Counted from the stretch's first letter, positions 53,283 to 61,544 are shown. The stretch: DNA of 64,000 bases from JACJYM01 sp965230495 (GCA_965230495.1 OZ246004.1:3472001-3536000); one strand, 5' to 3'. Numbers and translations are program-made. The notes: generated by a model from the sequence alone, not told the origin.

Positions 53283-54989
53283 ATGTTTCGAACAATTGTT
53301 TTCGTTTTTACAGGAATGTGGTTGGTTTCATGTGACACTCAGGAAGTTGCGGATTTAATCATTACCAATGGCAATATTTATACGGTAGATACTATTAATC
53401 CAAGGGTGGAATCTGTTGCTATAAAGAATGGAAGGATTGTTTTTGTAGGCGATAACGAAGAATCTCTAAAATTTAAAGGAGAGAATACTCAACTTATAGA
53501 CGCTGAGGGGCAATTTGTTATGCCAGGATTTATAGAAGGACATGGACATTTCTCAGGATTAGGTTATAGTTTGATCAATCTAAATTTTTTGAAAACTAAA
53601 AGCTGGGAGCAAATCGTCGATATGGTGGACAAAAAAGTGAAGACTATTCAGAAGGGAGATTGGATAGTAGGAAGAGGGTGGCATCAGGAGAAGTGGGATA
53701 GCTTACCTTCAGAACAATATGATGCTTATCCTGTACATACTGGTTTAAGTAAAGTGTCACCCGATAACCCTGTTTTATTATTTCATGCAAGCGGACATTC
53801 CTTATTTGCCAATGAGCAGGCCATGAATATTTTACAAGTGACGAAAGAGAGTAATGATCCTGCAGGAGGTAAAATTATTAGAGACCAAAATGGTCAAGCA
53901 ACTGGAGTTTTTGAGGAAACTGCGATGAAGCCATTTAGAAATTACTATGATTCTTTGCGACTGACTTTGACACCTGAAGAAGAATTGAAAGAATGGAATA
54001 AAGCAATTCAATTGGCGCAACAGGAATGTCTAAGAAAGGGTGTTACTTCTTTTCAGGATGCTGGATCAAAGTTTCATGAACTGGATAGGTATCTAACGAT
54101 GGCAGAAAAGGGCGAATGGGATGTGAGAATGTGGGCAATGGTTAGACATACTTATGATGAAATGAAGGACAGCCTGCAACAATACATTCAAATAAATAAG
54201 GGAGATCATTTCTATACTTGTAATGCTATCAAATCAGAGGTAGATGGAGCCCTTGGAGCATTTGGAGCATGGTTGCTCCAATCCTATAATGATAAACCAG
54301 GATTTGAAGGACAGAATACCACAGATATATATGAAGTAAAGAAAATTGGAGAATTGGCGAAGGAAAATGATATGCAGTTCTGTGTCCATGCTATTGGGGA
54401 TAGAGCAAATAGGGTAGTCGTAGATGTATATGAAGGATTGTTAGGTGCGGAATTAGAAAGCGATCATCGATGGCGAATAGAGCATGCCCAGCATTTGGAT
54501 CAGGCAGATATCCCAAGAATAGCCAAGGATGGAATCATAGCCTCTATGCAAGGTGTACATTGTACGTCTGATGCTCCTTTTATAGAAAAGAGATTGGGCA
54601 AGGAAAGGAGTCAATATGGAGCTTATGCGTGGAGATCATTGTTAGATGCAGGCGTTATCATAGCCAATGGTACGGATGCTCCGGTAGAAGATGTTGATCC
54701 CATTCAGAACTTTTATGCCTCTGTAACCAGGAAAAGAATGGATGATGGTATGGAGTTTTATACAGATCAGAGTATGACGAGGGAAGAAGCCATATTCTCG
54801 TATACATTAGCCAATGCGTATGCTGCTTTTGAGGAAAAGGACAAGGGAAGTCTATCTGTTGGCAAGCTTGGGGACGTAGTTGTTTTGTCAAATGATTTGA
54901 TCAATTGTTCTGAACAAGATATTTTAAAAACCGAAGTATTATATACAATAGTGGGGGGAGAAATAAAATACGATGCTTCGATAAATTAA
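53283..54989 (+). CDS. Amidohydrolase-3 (YtcJ-like) family lipoprotein
   Basis: A 568-residue metal-dependent hydrolase. Signal MFRTIVFVFTGMWLVSCDTQ with lipobox V-S-C, so it is probably membrane-anchored in the envelope. The family pattern is clear: DLIITNGNIYTVD, FVMPGFIEGHGHFSG (first metal His pair), FCVHAIGDRAN, WRIEHAQHL, and NGTDAPVEDVDPI with the metal Asp, then the composite beta-sandwich end G-S-L-S-V-G-K-L-G-D-V-V-V-L. The YtcJ family hydrolyses N-formyl or amide groups. The gene begins one base after the polyprenyl synthase stop, likely translational coupling; why is unclear. Substrate unknown. Confidence 0.92.
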   Translation: MFRTIVFVFTGMWLVSCDTQEVADLIITNGNIYTVDTINPRVESVAIKNGRIVFVGDNEESLKFKGENTQLIDAEGQFVMPGFIEGHGHFSGLGYSLINLNFLKTKSWEQIVDMVDKKVKTIQKGDWIVGRGWHQEKWDSLPSEQYDAYPVHTGLSKVSPDNPVLLFHASGHSLFANEQAMNILQVTKESNDPAGGKIIRDQNGQATGVFEETAMKPFRNYYDSLRLTLTPEEELKEWNKAIQLAQQECLRKGVTSFQDAGSKFHELDRYLTMAEKGEWDVRMWAMVRHTYDEMKDSLQQYIQINKGDHFYTCNAIKSEVDGALGAFGAWLLQSYNDKPGFEGQNTTDIYEVKKIGELAKENDMQFCVHAIGDRANRVVVDVYEGLLGAELESDHRWRIEHAQHLDQADIPRIAKDGIIASMQGVHCTSDAPFIEKRLGKERSQYGAYAWRSLLDAGVIIANGTDAPVEDVDPIQNFYASVTRKRMDDGMEFYTDQSMTREEAIFSYTLANAYAAFEEKDKGSLSVGKLGDVVVLSNDLINCSEQDILKTEVLYTIVGGEIKYDASIN

Positions 54990-55026
54990 CAACACGTTAA
55001 CCTGTTTTTAGTAACAATAGAATGTT

Positions 55027-55034
55027 TAATTTTG
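55027..55034 (+). promoter_or_regulatory. -7 box (TAATTTTG) of lolA
   Basis: TAnnTTTG match 21 bases before the ATG at 55056; no clear -33 element. Confidence 0.5.
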
Positions 55035-55055
55035 TCAATAGCATAAAGGAATAGT

Positions 55056-55730
55056 ATGAAGAGAATGTTACCTATTTTAATCAGCTTGTTTGTTTCTACT
55101 TTTGCCATGGGCCATGTTATGATATTCAACATTGACAATGATCCGGCAGCTAGGAAAATATTGGAGAAATTAAAACAGAAGTATGATGCCTATGCTAGCA
55201 TGGAGATTAAGTTCGAATTAGAGCTTGACTTGCCAGATCAAGATAAGCAAATTCAAAAAGGGAAAATTATACAGAGTGGAGACAAATTTTCTCTTGATAC
55301 AGAAGATTATGATATGTACTGCGACGGTTCAAGTGTTTGGTTATATAGTGAGTTGAATCAGGAAGTGCAGATTAATGATGCAGATTTTGAGGACTCCGAT
55401 GAAATTATGTCTCCTAAGGACTTTATGAAGATTTATGAGTCAGGGGATTATGAGTACACTATTGTTGGCGAAGGCAAAGAAAATGGAAAATCGGCAACTT
55501 TTATTGAGTTTAAACCGTTAAATGAATACAGCGAATATGCAAAGATTAGGCTCGCTGTTAAGAAATCTACACCGGAAGTTTTATCCTTGAAAGTTTTTTC
55601 TAAAGATGGATCGAGATATAAATTTTCAATTTTATCTTTGATGGCCGATAAGAAATATGACCATTCGGTATTCGTTTTTGACACAAAAGCTCATCCGGAT
55701 GTGTTTGTAGAAGATCTGAGAATAGAGTAA
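55056..55730 (+). CDS. lolA: LolA-like outer-membrane lipoprotein carrier
   Basis: A 224-residue periplasmic protein. Signal peptide MKRMLPILISLFVSTFAMGH. The body begins with A-R-K-I-L-E-K-L-K-Q-K-Y-D-A-Y-A-S-M-E-I-K-F and continues with strands typical of the LolA half-barrel (KGKIIQSGDKFSLDTEDY, VWLYSELNQEVQI), plus the negative cap region. LolA ferries lipoproteins from the inner to the outer membrane. Bacteroidota LolA sequences are very divergent, so the assignment is by pattern. Stand-alone gene closed by a shared terminator with mvaA. Confidence 0.85.
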   Translation: MKRMLPILISLFVSTFAMGHVMIFNIDNDPAARKILEKLKQKYDAYASMEIKFELELDLPDQDKQIQKGKIIQSGDKFSLDTEDYDMYCDGSSVWLYSELNQEVQINDADFEDSDEIMSPKDFMKIYESGDYEYTIVGEGKENGKSATFIEFKPLNEYSEYAKIRLAVKKSTPEVLSLKVFSKDGSRYKFSILSLMADKKYDHSVFVFDTKAHPDVFVEDLRIE

Positions 55731-55762
55731 TAGAACCAATTATGTTTCTCAGTTTACCAACC

Positions 55763-55797
55763 TAGCGATTCTTAATTAAATTAGGAATCGCTATTTT
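55763..55797. terminator. Bidirectional intrinsic terminator between lolA and mvaA
   Basis: Thirteen-base arms (55763-55775, 55781-55793) with one G-T pair and a 5-base loop, then TTTTTTA on the plus strand. The right arm overlaps the mvaA stop codon. Confidence 0.85.
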
Positions 55798-57116
55798 TTA
55801 TTTAATCCGATTGCACGGATTGATTCCAAAAACATTCTGACATCATTGAAGGACACGGATTTGTCTGAAAAATAGGAACTCGCTTTTTCAACCTCTCGTT
55901 CGTCGGCATTGAAATGGTTCAATATATTTACCAAATGCATTTTCATATGACCTTTTTGAATACCCGTAGTTATAAGAGAACGGACAGCAGCAAAATTTTG
56001 AGCCAATCCTACACTAGCAATTATTTTCATTAACTCTTCGGCTGAAGGATTTCCTAACAATTCTAGACTTCTTTTTGCTATGGGATGAAGTTTTGTAAGT
56101 CCGCCGACCGTGCCCACGGCTAAAGGAAGATCAACCCAAAATTTGAATGTACTGTCATCGATACTACAATGACTTAAACTTGCATAAGAACCATTTCTAC
56201 TGGCATAAGTATGCCCACATGCTTCGATAGCTCTAAAATCATTTCCTGTAGCCAATACTACGGCATCTACACCATTATAAATTCCTTTATTGTGGGTTGT
56301 TGCTCGATAGGGATCAAGATGTGCAATACGGAGAGCTTGATAAAATTTTTGAGCAAATTGTTCCGCACCCATCCCATTGGGAAATGAGCCTAACTCATTT
56401 ATGGAACAGCTTACCTCCGCCTGAACTAAACAATCAGGCGTATAATTCGACAAAATACACATAATAATATCTGAGTCATATCCTTTATTGGCAAAGAACT
56501 TTATCATTTCCTTTCCAAAAGATTCCAATATAGAATTGATGAAATTAGCACCCATTGAGTCACAGGTTTCAAATTCTGCTCGCAATTGAAATAGATTAGG
56601 TTCTTTTTCACTGAAATCAACGAAATCTATTTTTTTTAAACCGCCACCTCTTTTTTCCATATTGGCAGTCAAAGGTTTGACGGTTTCAATCAGGTGAATT
56701 TCTAACTCTTTACTGTGTGCTAATAATTGATCAAAACTTCCTACAAATGAAAAATGTACTTGCCCTATTTTTCTTGTTCCTAATATTTGAGCTTTGAACC
56801 CCCCTCTGGACATCCAGAACTTGGCTGCCGCTGCGGCAGCAGCTACTACACTACTTTCTTCTATTACCATCGGCACAGCATAAGCCTTGTCATTGATGAG
56901 AAAATTGGGAGCTATTCCGTAAGGCATAGGGAAATTGGATATGGTGTTTTCACTAAATCCGTCTAAAATCTTTTGTTGAGCTTTATCAGAATGCCAGTAC
57001 GAAGCTAGTTCCTTCATAACGATCTCTGGGTCTTTGAAAAAGTTTTCAACTATCCATTTTATCTTACCTCTTTTCGAAAGTTTCGAAAATCCACTTATTG
57101 TTTTGTTTTTCGACAT
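55791..57116 (-). CDS. mvaA: Hydroxymethylglutaryl-CoA reductase, class II type
   Basis: Makes mevalonate from HMG-CoA. The class II motif PYGIAPNFLI precedes VPMVIEESSVVAAAAAAAKF with the catalytic Glu (E86/E87). The K/N/D block is THNKGIYNGVDAVVLATGND, and the C-terminal catalytic His is in Q-K-G-H-M-K-M-H-L. Length 441 residues is typical of bacterial class II enzymes (about 430). It follows fni by 5 bases on the minus strand; the two probably share a transcript and are part of a mevalonate route. The remaining genes (HMG-CoA synthase, mevalonate kinases, decarboxylase) are outside this window. Confidence 0.95.
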   Translation of the reverse strand: MSKNKTISGFSKLSKRGKIKWIVENFFKDPEIVMKELASYWHSDKAQQKILDGFSENTISNFPMPYGIAPNFLINDKAYAVPMVIEESSVVAAAAAAAKFWMSRGGFKAQILGTRKIGQVHFSFVGSFDQLLAHSKELEIHLIETVKPLTANMEKRGGGLKKIDFVDFSEKEPNLFQLRAEFETCDSMGANFINSILESFGKEMIKFFANKGYDSDIIMCILSNYTPDCLVQAEVSCSINELGSFPNGMGAEQFAQKFYQALRIAHLDPYRATTHNKGIYNGVDAVVLATGNDFRAIEACGHTYASRNGSYASLSHCSIDDSTFKFWVDLPLAVGTVGGLTKLHPIAKRSLELLGNPSAEELMKIIASVGLAQNFAAVRSLITTGIQKGHMKMHLVNILNHFNADEREVEKASSYFSDKSVSFNDVRMFLESIRAIGLNKK

Positions 57117-57121
57117 GTAGA

Positions 57122-58147
57122 TCAGCGTTTTACACTCAGAAATTGATACGCAGCAGTATAGCCGTTTATTTGGGTCTCAATAAATGATTGAAGAGCTTCA
57201 TAAGATTCCAACGCTGGTTTTAAGAAAGCTGATGCCTGAGCATAAATTGCATTAAACTTGGACTTATTTATTAGATAATAGCCATCTAAGAAATTCTTAA
57301 TTCCACCACTAATAATGAGCTGATTACATGATATGTGGTTAGATCGATGCAGAATCTCATTAGTAAAATTAACCATTTCTTCCGCACTATGTCCCACTTG
57401 AAACAGAGGTGCTAGATTTTGATATTTGTCAACATCAGACCGAAGCAATTCTAGCTTAGAGAAATTAGTGCCTCCATGTGCACCAAATTCAAGTGCTTCA
57501 ATAGGGAGTTCCAATAAGGATTTTAAGCTTTCAGGGCCCATGCCTTGGCCGACTTCTTTTACGATGATTTTAACACCTAAATTGAGAACATCACTTATCA
57601 GATCAATTGGAGAAATAAAATATCGATCGCCTTCCGGCTGTAACCATTCTTGGAGAGGATTGATATGTATTATAAGCCCATCAGCATCTAATTTATTTAT
57701 TAGTCCCTTTATAACTTCCAATTGTTTATCTCTTACCAACTCTTCTATTTGAGCTACACCTAGGTTAGCGTATAGAGCTTGGTCGCCTATATGTTTTCTT
57801 ACATCGAAATCTTTGATTCTCTCATTTGAAAAAAGAAGGCTTCTACATGATCCTAAACCCATGCCCAATCCATATTCTTTACAAGCCTTGGCCAGTTTTG
57901 TATTAATGGAGGCAGCCATTTGGGTACCTCCTGTCATACTTGATATCCAAATGGGATAAGAAAAGGTTTTGTCTAAAAATTCAAAAGATTGAGGAGGGGT
58001 TTTCGGATGTCCTTTTAAAGCGGGTTCATAATAAAAGTGATTATTGATTTCACTTTTCTCAGTTTGAGAATCAAATGCCAATTGAATATGGTCCATTTTT
58101 CTGACTGATGCATTTGGATCGTTATTTTTTCGGGAATCTTTGCTCAC
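57122..58147 (-). CDS. fni: Isopentenyl-diphosphate delta-isomerase, type 2 (FMN-dependent)
   Basis: Interconverts IPP and DMAPP with reduced FMN and Mg2+. 341 residues with the type 2 motifs: DHIQLAFDSQ near the start, the P-I-W-I-S-S-M-T-G-G loop, GLGMGLGSCRSLL, A-N-L-G-V-A-Q, ADGLIIHINPLQEWLQPEGD with the active-site Asn/Gln, VKEVGQGMG (phosphate) and EFGAHGGTNFSKLE. The canonical start carries an R-K-x-D-H motif, present here as V-R-K-M-D-H. It is first of the two-gene unit fni-mvaA, driven by a -7 box at 58165-58172. Confidence 0.95.
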   Translation of the reverse strand: MSKDSRKNNDPNASVRKMDHIQLAFDSQTEKSEINNHFYYEPALKGHPKTPPQSFEFLDKTFSYPIWISSMTGGTQMAASINTKLAKACKEYGLGMGLGSCRSLLFSNERIKDFDVRKHIGDQALYANLGVAQIEELVRDKQLEVIKGLINKLDADGLIIHINPLQEWLQPEGDRYFISPIDLISDVLNLGVKIIVKEVGQGMGPESLKSLLELPIEALEFGAHGGTNFSKLELLRSDVDKYQNLAPLFQVGHSAEEMVNFTNEILHRSNHISCNQLIISGGIKNFLDGYYLINKSKFNAIYAQASAFLKPALESYEALQSFIETQINGYTAAYQFLSVKR

Positions 58148-58164
58148 CTAACATAATTATGATT

Positions 58165-58172
58165 CAAAAATA
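58165..58172 (-). promoter_or_regulatory. -7 box (TATTTTTG) of fni-mvaA
   Basis: TAnnTTTG match on the minus strand, 17 bases before the fni ATG. Confidence 0.5.
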
Positions 58173-58200
58173 ATAAATGACCTAAACAATGTGTGTTTGA

Positions 58201-58425
58201 ATGTCTACTTTGTTTTTTAAACTGGACACTTCATTGTATCTTGGATATTTTCAAATTACAGATTCGATTATTATTAATAAGAGTTGGGATTATGGTGTTT
58301 ATAATCCTATACCAGAGTATATTGAAGTTCCTCAAGGAAGAATGATCAGAAAATTAAAAATATTTAATAAGTACGACTTTATAAAGTACAAAAACAAGGA
58401 AAGGAAAAAACGCAAAAAGGAATAA
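58201..58425 (+). CDS. Possible small hypothetical protein
   Basis: A 74-residue frame with an ATG start that fits between two genes without overlap. It reads a hydrophobic-to-mixed N-terminus (FFKLDTSLYLGYFQITDS), an aromatic middle, and a very basic tail of alternating Lys/Arg/Glu (K-E-R-K-K-R-K-K-E). No family is recognised; no TAnnTTTG box lies before it. It ends 3 bases from the end of the convergent operon. It could be a genuine small DNA- or RNA-binding protein or a chance frame. Confidence 0.4.
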   Translation: MSTLFFKLDTSLYLGYFQITDSIIINKSWDYGVYNPIPEYIEVPQGRMIRKLKIFNKYDFIKYKNKERKKRKKE

Positions 58426-58428
58426 AAC

Positions 58429-58875
58429 TTATTCCTTCACCAACACAGCATCTTCTATCCGATACATCAACCTATTGATGTCTGTGGCATTGAGATGTAA
58501 AATTCCCTTCAAAATAATTGGTTCAGCAGTATATTTCACCCCTTCAGTGGCCAACACTTCCATCACAGTCTCAGGTCCAGCTCCACCACAGAAAAAACAC
58601 ATATTATATGGAAAAGCAGAGAATATAAACTCCTTGTGTGAAGCGTATCCCTCTACTGGAATAATGTATCCTTTAACAGTAATTTCTTTTCCTTCCAATG
58701 CTTTCACTGGCTCGCTAAATACGGGTTTATCAACTTTGAAACCCATCAGCTCATCATAGTCCTTCTTATAGCTGATTTTAGAAAGGGTCTTCCAGATATA
58801 GGGACTATCATTTTGAGCACTTGAGTTAAAGCAAGAAAATAGGAATAGGAACAAAAATATATTTCTAATATTCAT
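58429..58875 (-). CDS. Exported DUF3299-like protein with CFFC motif (copy 2)
   Basis: A 148-residue exported protein from ATG 58875 (MNIRNIFLFLFLFSCFNSSAQ, a signal peptide; a TTG 9 bases upstream is the alternative). The body reads LEGKEITVKGYIIPVEGYAS followed by FPYNMCFFCGGAGPETVMEV: a beta-barrel (OB-like) chain with a C-F-F-C-G pair that could bind metal or a thiol. It is a paralogue of the gene just upstream; both belong to the family I recognise as DUF3299-like. It is last in a four-gene operon with an ABC ATPase and a His-rich permease. Function unknown; metal delivery in the periplasm is inferred. Confidence 0.8.
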   Translation of the reverse strand: MNIRNIFLFLFLFSCFNSSAQNDSPYIWKTLSKISYKKDYDELMGFKVDKPVFSEPVKALEGKEITVKGYIIPVEGYASHKEFIFSAFPYNMCFFCGGAGPETVMEVLATEGVKYTAEPIILKGILHLNATDINRLMYRIEDAVLVKE

Positions 58876-58880
58876 GAATA

Positions 58881-59327
58881 TCAATTTACTAGAGTTGCAT
58901 TTTCAAGGGTGTACATTAGATTATTATCGTTATTTTCATTAATTCTGAGTATACCTTTAACCAGAATTTTATCATCACTGTATGGCACTTTTTCACCTCC
59001 ATGCATAAAAACCTGCATTGCGGTTTCAGGGCCTGCCATTCCACAAAAGAAACACATGTTTTGCGGGTATTTTGACAACATAAAATGGCTTTGTTCTTTT
59101 TTCCCTGTAAGAGGAATAATATATCCTTTTACTTCTATTTCTTTTCCCTCAAGTGTTTTTACGATAGGGTTGATAGTTGGCTTTTTTATTTCTATACCAA
59201 AGGCGGGATCATACTCTGAAGTAAAAGTCACCATTCCTAGAGTACCCCATGTATCCTGAGAAACTACCGCAGTAATCAGAAGAAAATTAAGAAATAAACA
59301 AAATGTAAGCTCGAAAACCTTTTTCAT
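58881..59327 (-). CDS. Exported DUF3299-like protein with CFFC motif (copy 1)
   Basis: A 148-residue exported protein from ATG 59327 (MKKVFELTFCLFLNFLLITA, a signal peptide; the frame extends 9 residues further). Shared with copy 2: a K-T-L-E-G-K-E-I-E-V-K-G-Y-I-I-P-L block, then KYPQNMCFFCGMAGPETAMQ and a closing I-L-V-K-G-I-L-R-I-N strand. The two copies differ across the rest, so the duplication is old. It lies 42 bases after the permease and 5 bases before copy 2. The Cys pair probably acts in the periplasm, but whether it binds zinc or forms a disulphide is not shown. Confidence 0.8.
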   Translation of the reverse strand: MKKVFELTFCLFLNFLLITAVVSQDTWGTLGMVTFTSEYDPAFGIEIKKPTINPIVKTLEGKEIEVKGYIIPLTGKKEQSHFMLSKYPQNMCFFCGMAGPETAMQVFMHGGEKVPYSDDKILVKGILRINENNDNNLMYTLENATLVN

Positions 59328-59369
59328 ATATCGGTTAAACGTAAATATTTTCAAGAAGTTTCCTTATAT

Positions 59370-60767
59370 CTATTCAACTTTATTACTTAAAGTTTCATTA
59401 ATGTCAGTATTGCTGGCTTGCCAGGCTGGAATAAAGGCACTAATCACGCCAATAAGTAATGATATACCCGCTAATAACCATTCAACTTTTAAAAACTGAG
59501 TTCCTGTAAAAGAGTATCTAAAATCAGATTTTAAATATTTTGCTGCATATTCCATTCCGAGATGACTAATAATGGTACCTATTAAGTAACCTATTATAGC
59601 TAAAATAATTCCTTCTAAAAGAACGAGAATAAAAAGTTTCCACTTCTTGCCCCCCATTACTCTAAGAAGAGCAAGTTCATATTTCCTTTCTTTAAGAGAT
59701 TTGAATAGGGATAAGAAAATACTTATGGCTGATACCAATGCGATCAGTATAGCCAGGATATTTAATGTCCCTGTACCTACCCCCACCATATTATTTAACT
59801 TGTTGATTTCATAAGCGGGAGACGCGGCTTGAAGCTTAGTGTTTTCATTGATCATACGAGGCATGTTAAGAGCCTGTATATTGGTTTTGCTTTTATATTT
59901 TATTAGGATAGATGTAATTTGCTCCTCAGGATGATTCAATAAATCTAAGTTACTATTATCGTGTTTATGATCATGCCCCTCATGGTCATGATTGTGATGA
60001 CTATGATCGTGATGTGTATGTTCTTCATGATCGTGGTCGTGGTTTTCGTGATCATGACTTTCTTCATGATGATGTGCATGATCTCCATGATCATGATCTG
60101 AGTGGTCGTGTTCTTCATGATCATGTCCTTCTGCCATCATATCATGAGAATGAACAGACCAAATGGAAGATGTGTTGGTCAAAATAAGTTGATCTAAAAC
60201 CGTTCCAGAAGCTTTCAGTATACCTACCACCTTAAAGGAAGCGTGATCGTGAGCAAGGTCTTCATCGTGATCAAAGCCATGAGAAGAAACGAATGTATCG
60301 CCAAGCTTAAGATTGGTATCATCAGCAACAGCTTTTCCAACAACAACCTCTAATTCATGTCTCCACAATTGTCCCTTTTTTACAGAAGCACTATAAAGAT
60401 CAAGTATTTCATGATTTGTTCCTATTATTCTATACGACTTATAGTTGTCGCCGAGAGATAGAGGAATAGCCATTTTAATAAGTGGATGCTTTGGGTTAAG
60501 GAATGCCTTTGCTTCATCAATTTGAATATTTCCAGTAGGAGCATCGATATGATACATTGAGGATAGTATTAACTGAAGGGGACTTCCCTTTGCACCTATA
60601 ACTAAGTCTATATCTGCAAGATTGGCTTCAAATTTTTCTTTCAGTTGATGATTGAACTGGAGCAGAAAAGAGATTAATCCGATACCCAAAGCAAATAATA
60701 TGACACTAAGAACCATCCCTAAAGGATTGGCAATAATGTTTCTCCATGCTAATTTGAGTAAGCTCAT
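59370..60767 (-). CDS. FtsX/MacB-type ABC permease with a large His-rich periplasmic insert
   Basis: A 465-residue permease: one membrane helix (about 13-36), a MacB-like periplasmic domain, then three C-terminal helices (about 333-455) typical of FtsX permeases. Residues 206-269 hold 28 histidines in 64 residues (H-D-H-E-E-H-D-H repeats), preceded by a smaller cluster at 163-174 (H-G-F-D-H-D-E-D-L-A-H-D-H). The insert lies in the periplasmic loop and should bind several zinc or other metal ions. The 4-base overlap with the upstream ATPase gene and the downstream CFFC proteins make this one operon. Function in metal handling is inference; lipoprotein release (LolC/E role) is the main alternative. 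Confidence 0.9.
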   Translation of the reverse strand: MSLLKLAWRNIIANPLGMVLSVILFALGIGLISFLLQFNHQLKEKFEANLADIDLVIGAKGSPLQLILSSMYHIDAPTGNIQIDEAKAFLNPKHPLIKMAIPLSLGDNYKSYRIIGTNHEILDLYSASVKKGQLWRHELEVVVGKAVADDTNLKLGDTFVSSHGFDHDEDLAHDHASFKVVGILKASGTVLDQLILTNTSSIWSVHSHDMMAEGHDHEEHDHSDHDHGDHAHHHEESHDHENHDHDHEEHTHHDHSHHNHDHEGHDHKHDNSNLDLLNHPEEQITSILIKYKSKTNIQALNMPRMINENTKLQAASPAYEINKLNNMVGVGTGTLNILAILIALVSAISIFLSLFKSLKERKYELALLRVMGGKKWKLFILVLLEGIILAIIGYLIGTIISHLGMEYAAKYLKSDFRYSFTGTQFLKVEWLLAGISLLIGVISAFIPAWQASNTDINETLSNKVE

Positions 60768-61408
60768 GAAACAGATTTTTTACTTAGTTCTACAGTTAGA
60801 ATATTCATTTCTTTGAGTCGATTGTCATGCGTTACAACAATTAATGCTGTGTTATATTGTTTCGCTTGGTTCTGGAGTAGGTGCATGACTGCTTTACAGT
60901 TTTCATCATCTAATGCTGAGGTTGGCTCATCGGCTAAAAGAATTTTCGGGCGATTTACTAAGGCTCTTGCTATGGCAACTCTTTGTCTTTCTCCTTGAGA
61001 TAATTTATGAATCCTTTTATTCGCTTTTTCTCCAATATTAAGTTGGTCTAAAAGATTTTGACATGCCGACTTATCCACCGGATTGCCCGCCATGCTTTGG
61101 GCTAAAATTAGGTTTTCAATTACATTTAAGGACTTAACAAAGTGATTCTGCTGAAATACTATACCAATGTTTTTACCTCTGAAAGTATCCAATGCACCAG
61201 AAGATAGAGAAGTCATATCTTGGCCATTTATTTCAATTTTTCCGTTTTTTGGTTTCATTAATCCAGCCAACAGATGTAGTAATGTGGTCTTACCTACACC
61301 ACTTTGCCCTAAAAGAAGTAAAGCATTGTTACTTTCACAACTAAAATCAGGAAAAGTGAATGCATTTCCATTTTTATATTTGTACGAAAGATTTTCAGTT
61401 CTAAGCAT
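60764..61408 (-). CDS. ABC transporter ATPase, LolD/MacB-like
   Basis: A 214-residue cytoplasmic ATPase. Walker A is GQSGVGKT (34-41), the Q-loop is F-Q-Q (about 85-87), the signature is LSQGE (136-140), and Walker B plus catalytic Glu is ILLADE (156-161), followed by the D-loop and the switch His in V-T-H-D. The compact form without extra domains is that of LolD/MacB-type ATPases, which power FtsX-like permeases by conformational change. First gene of the operon; it overlaps the permease gene by 4 bases. Its -7 box is at 61427-61434. Confidence 0.95.
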   Translation of the reverse strand: MLRTENLSYKYKNGNAFTFPDFSCESNNALLLLGQSGVGKTTLLHLLAGLMKPKNGKIEINGQDMTSLSSGALDTFRGKNIGIVFQQNHFVKSLNVIENLILAQSMAGNPVDKSACQNLLDQLNIGEKANKRIHKLSQGERQRVAIARALVNRPKILLADEPTSALDDENCKAVMHLLQNQAKQYNTALIVVTHDNRLKEMNILTVELSKKSVS

Positions 61409-61426
61409 CTAAAAATTTAAGCTTGC

Positions 61427-61434
61427 CAAAAATA
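61427..61434 (-). promoter_or_regulatory. -7 box (TATTTTTG) of the ABC/CFFC operon
   Basis: TAnnTTTG match on the minus strand, 18 bases before the ATPase ATG. No palindromic Zur-like box was recognised within 61409-61544. Confidence 0.5.
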
Positions 61435-61544
61435 GGAATAAAGAGTTAGTCGTCATAAAATTCGTTTCTATATTAAGACTTATTTTATGTAAAAGAGCAT
61501 TTCTTTCAAGTTGGAAACCTTTTCAAATATTATTTTAGCAATGT

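Noticed and set aside
59961..60152. Dense CAT/GAT repeats in the permease gene as a DNA microsatellite
   Set aside because: The codon order varies between His, Asp and Glu, the frame stays open, and the flanking protein is intact; it is best read as a coding metal-binding loop.
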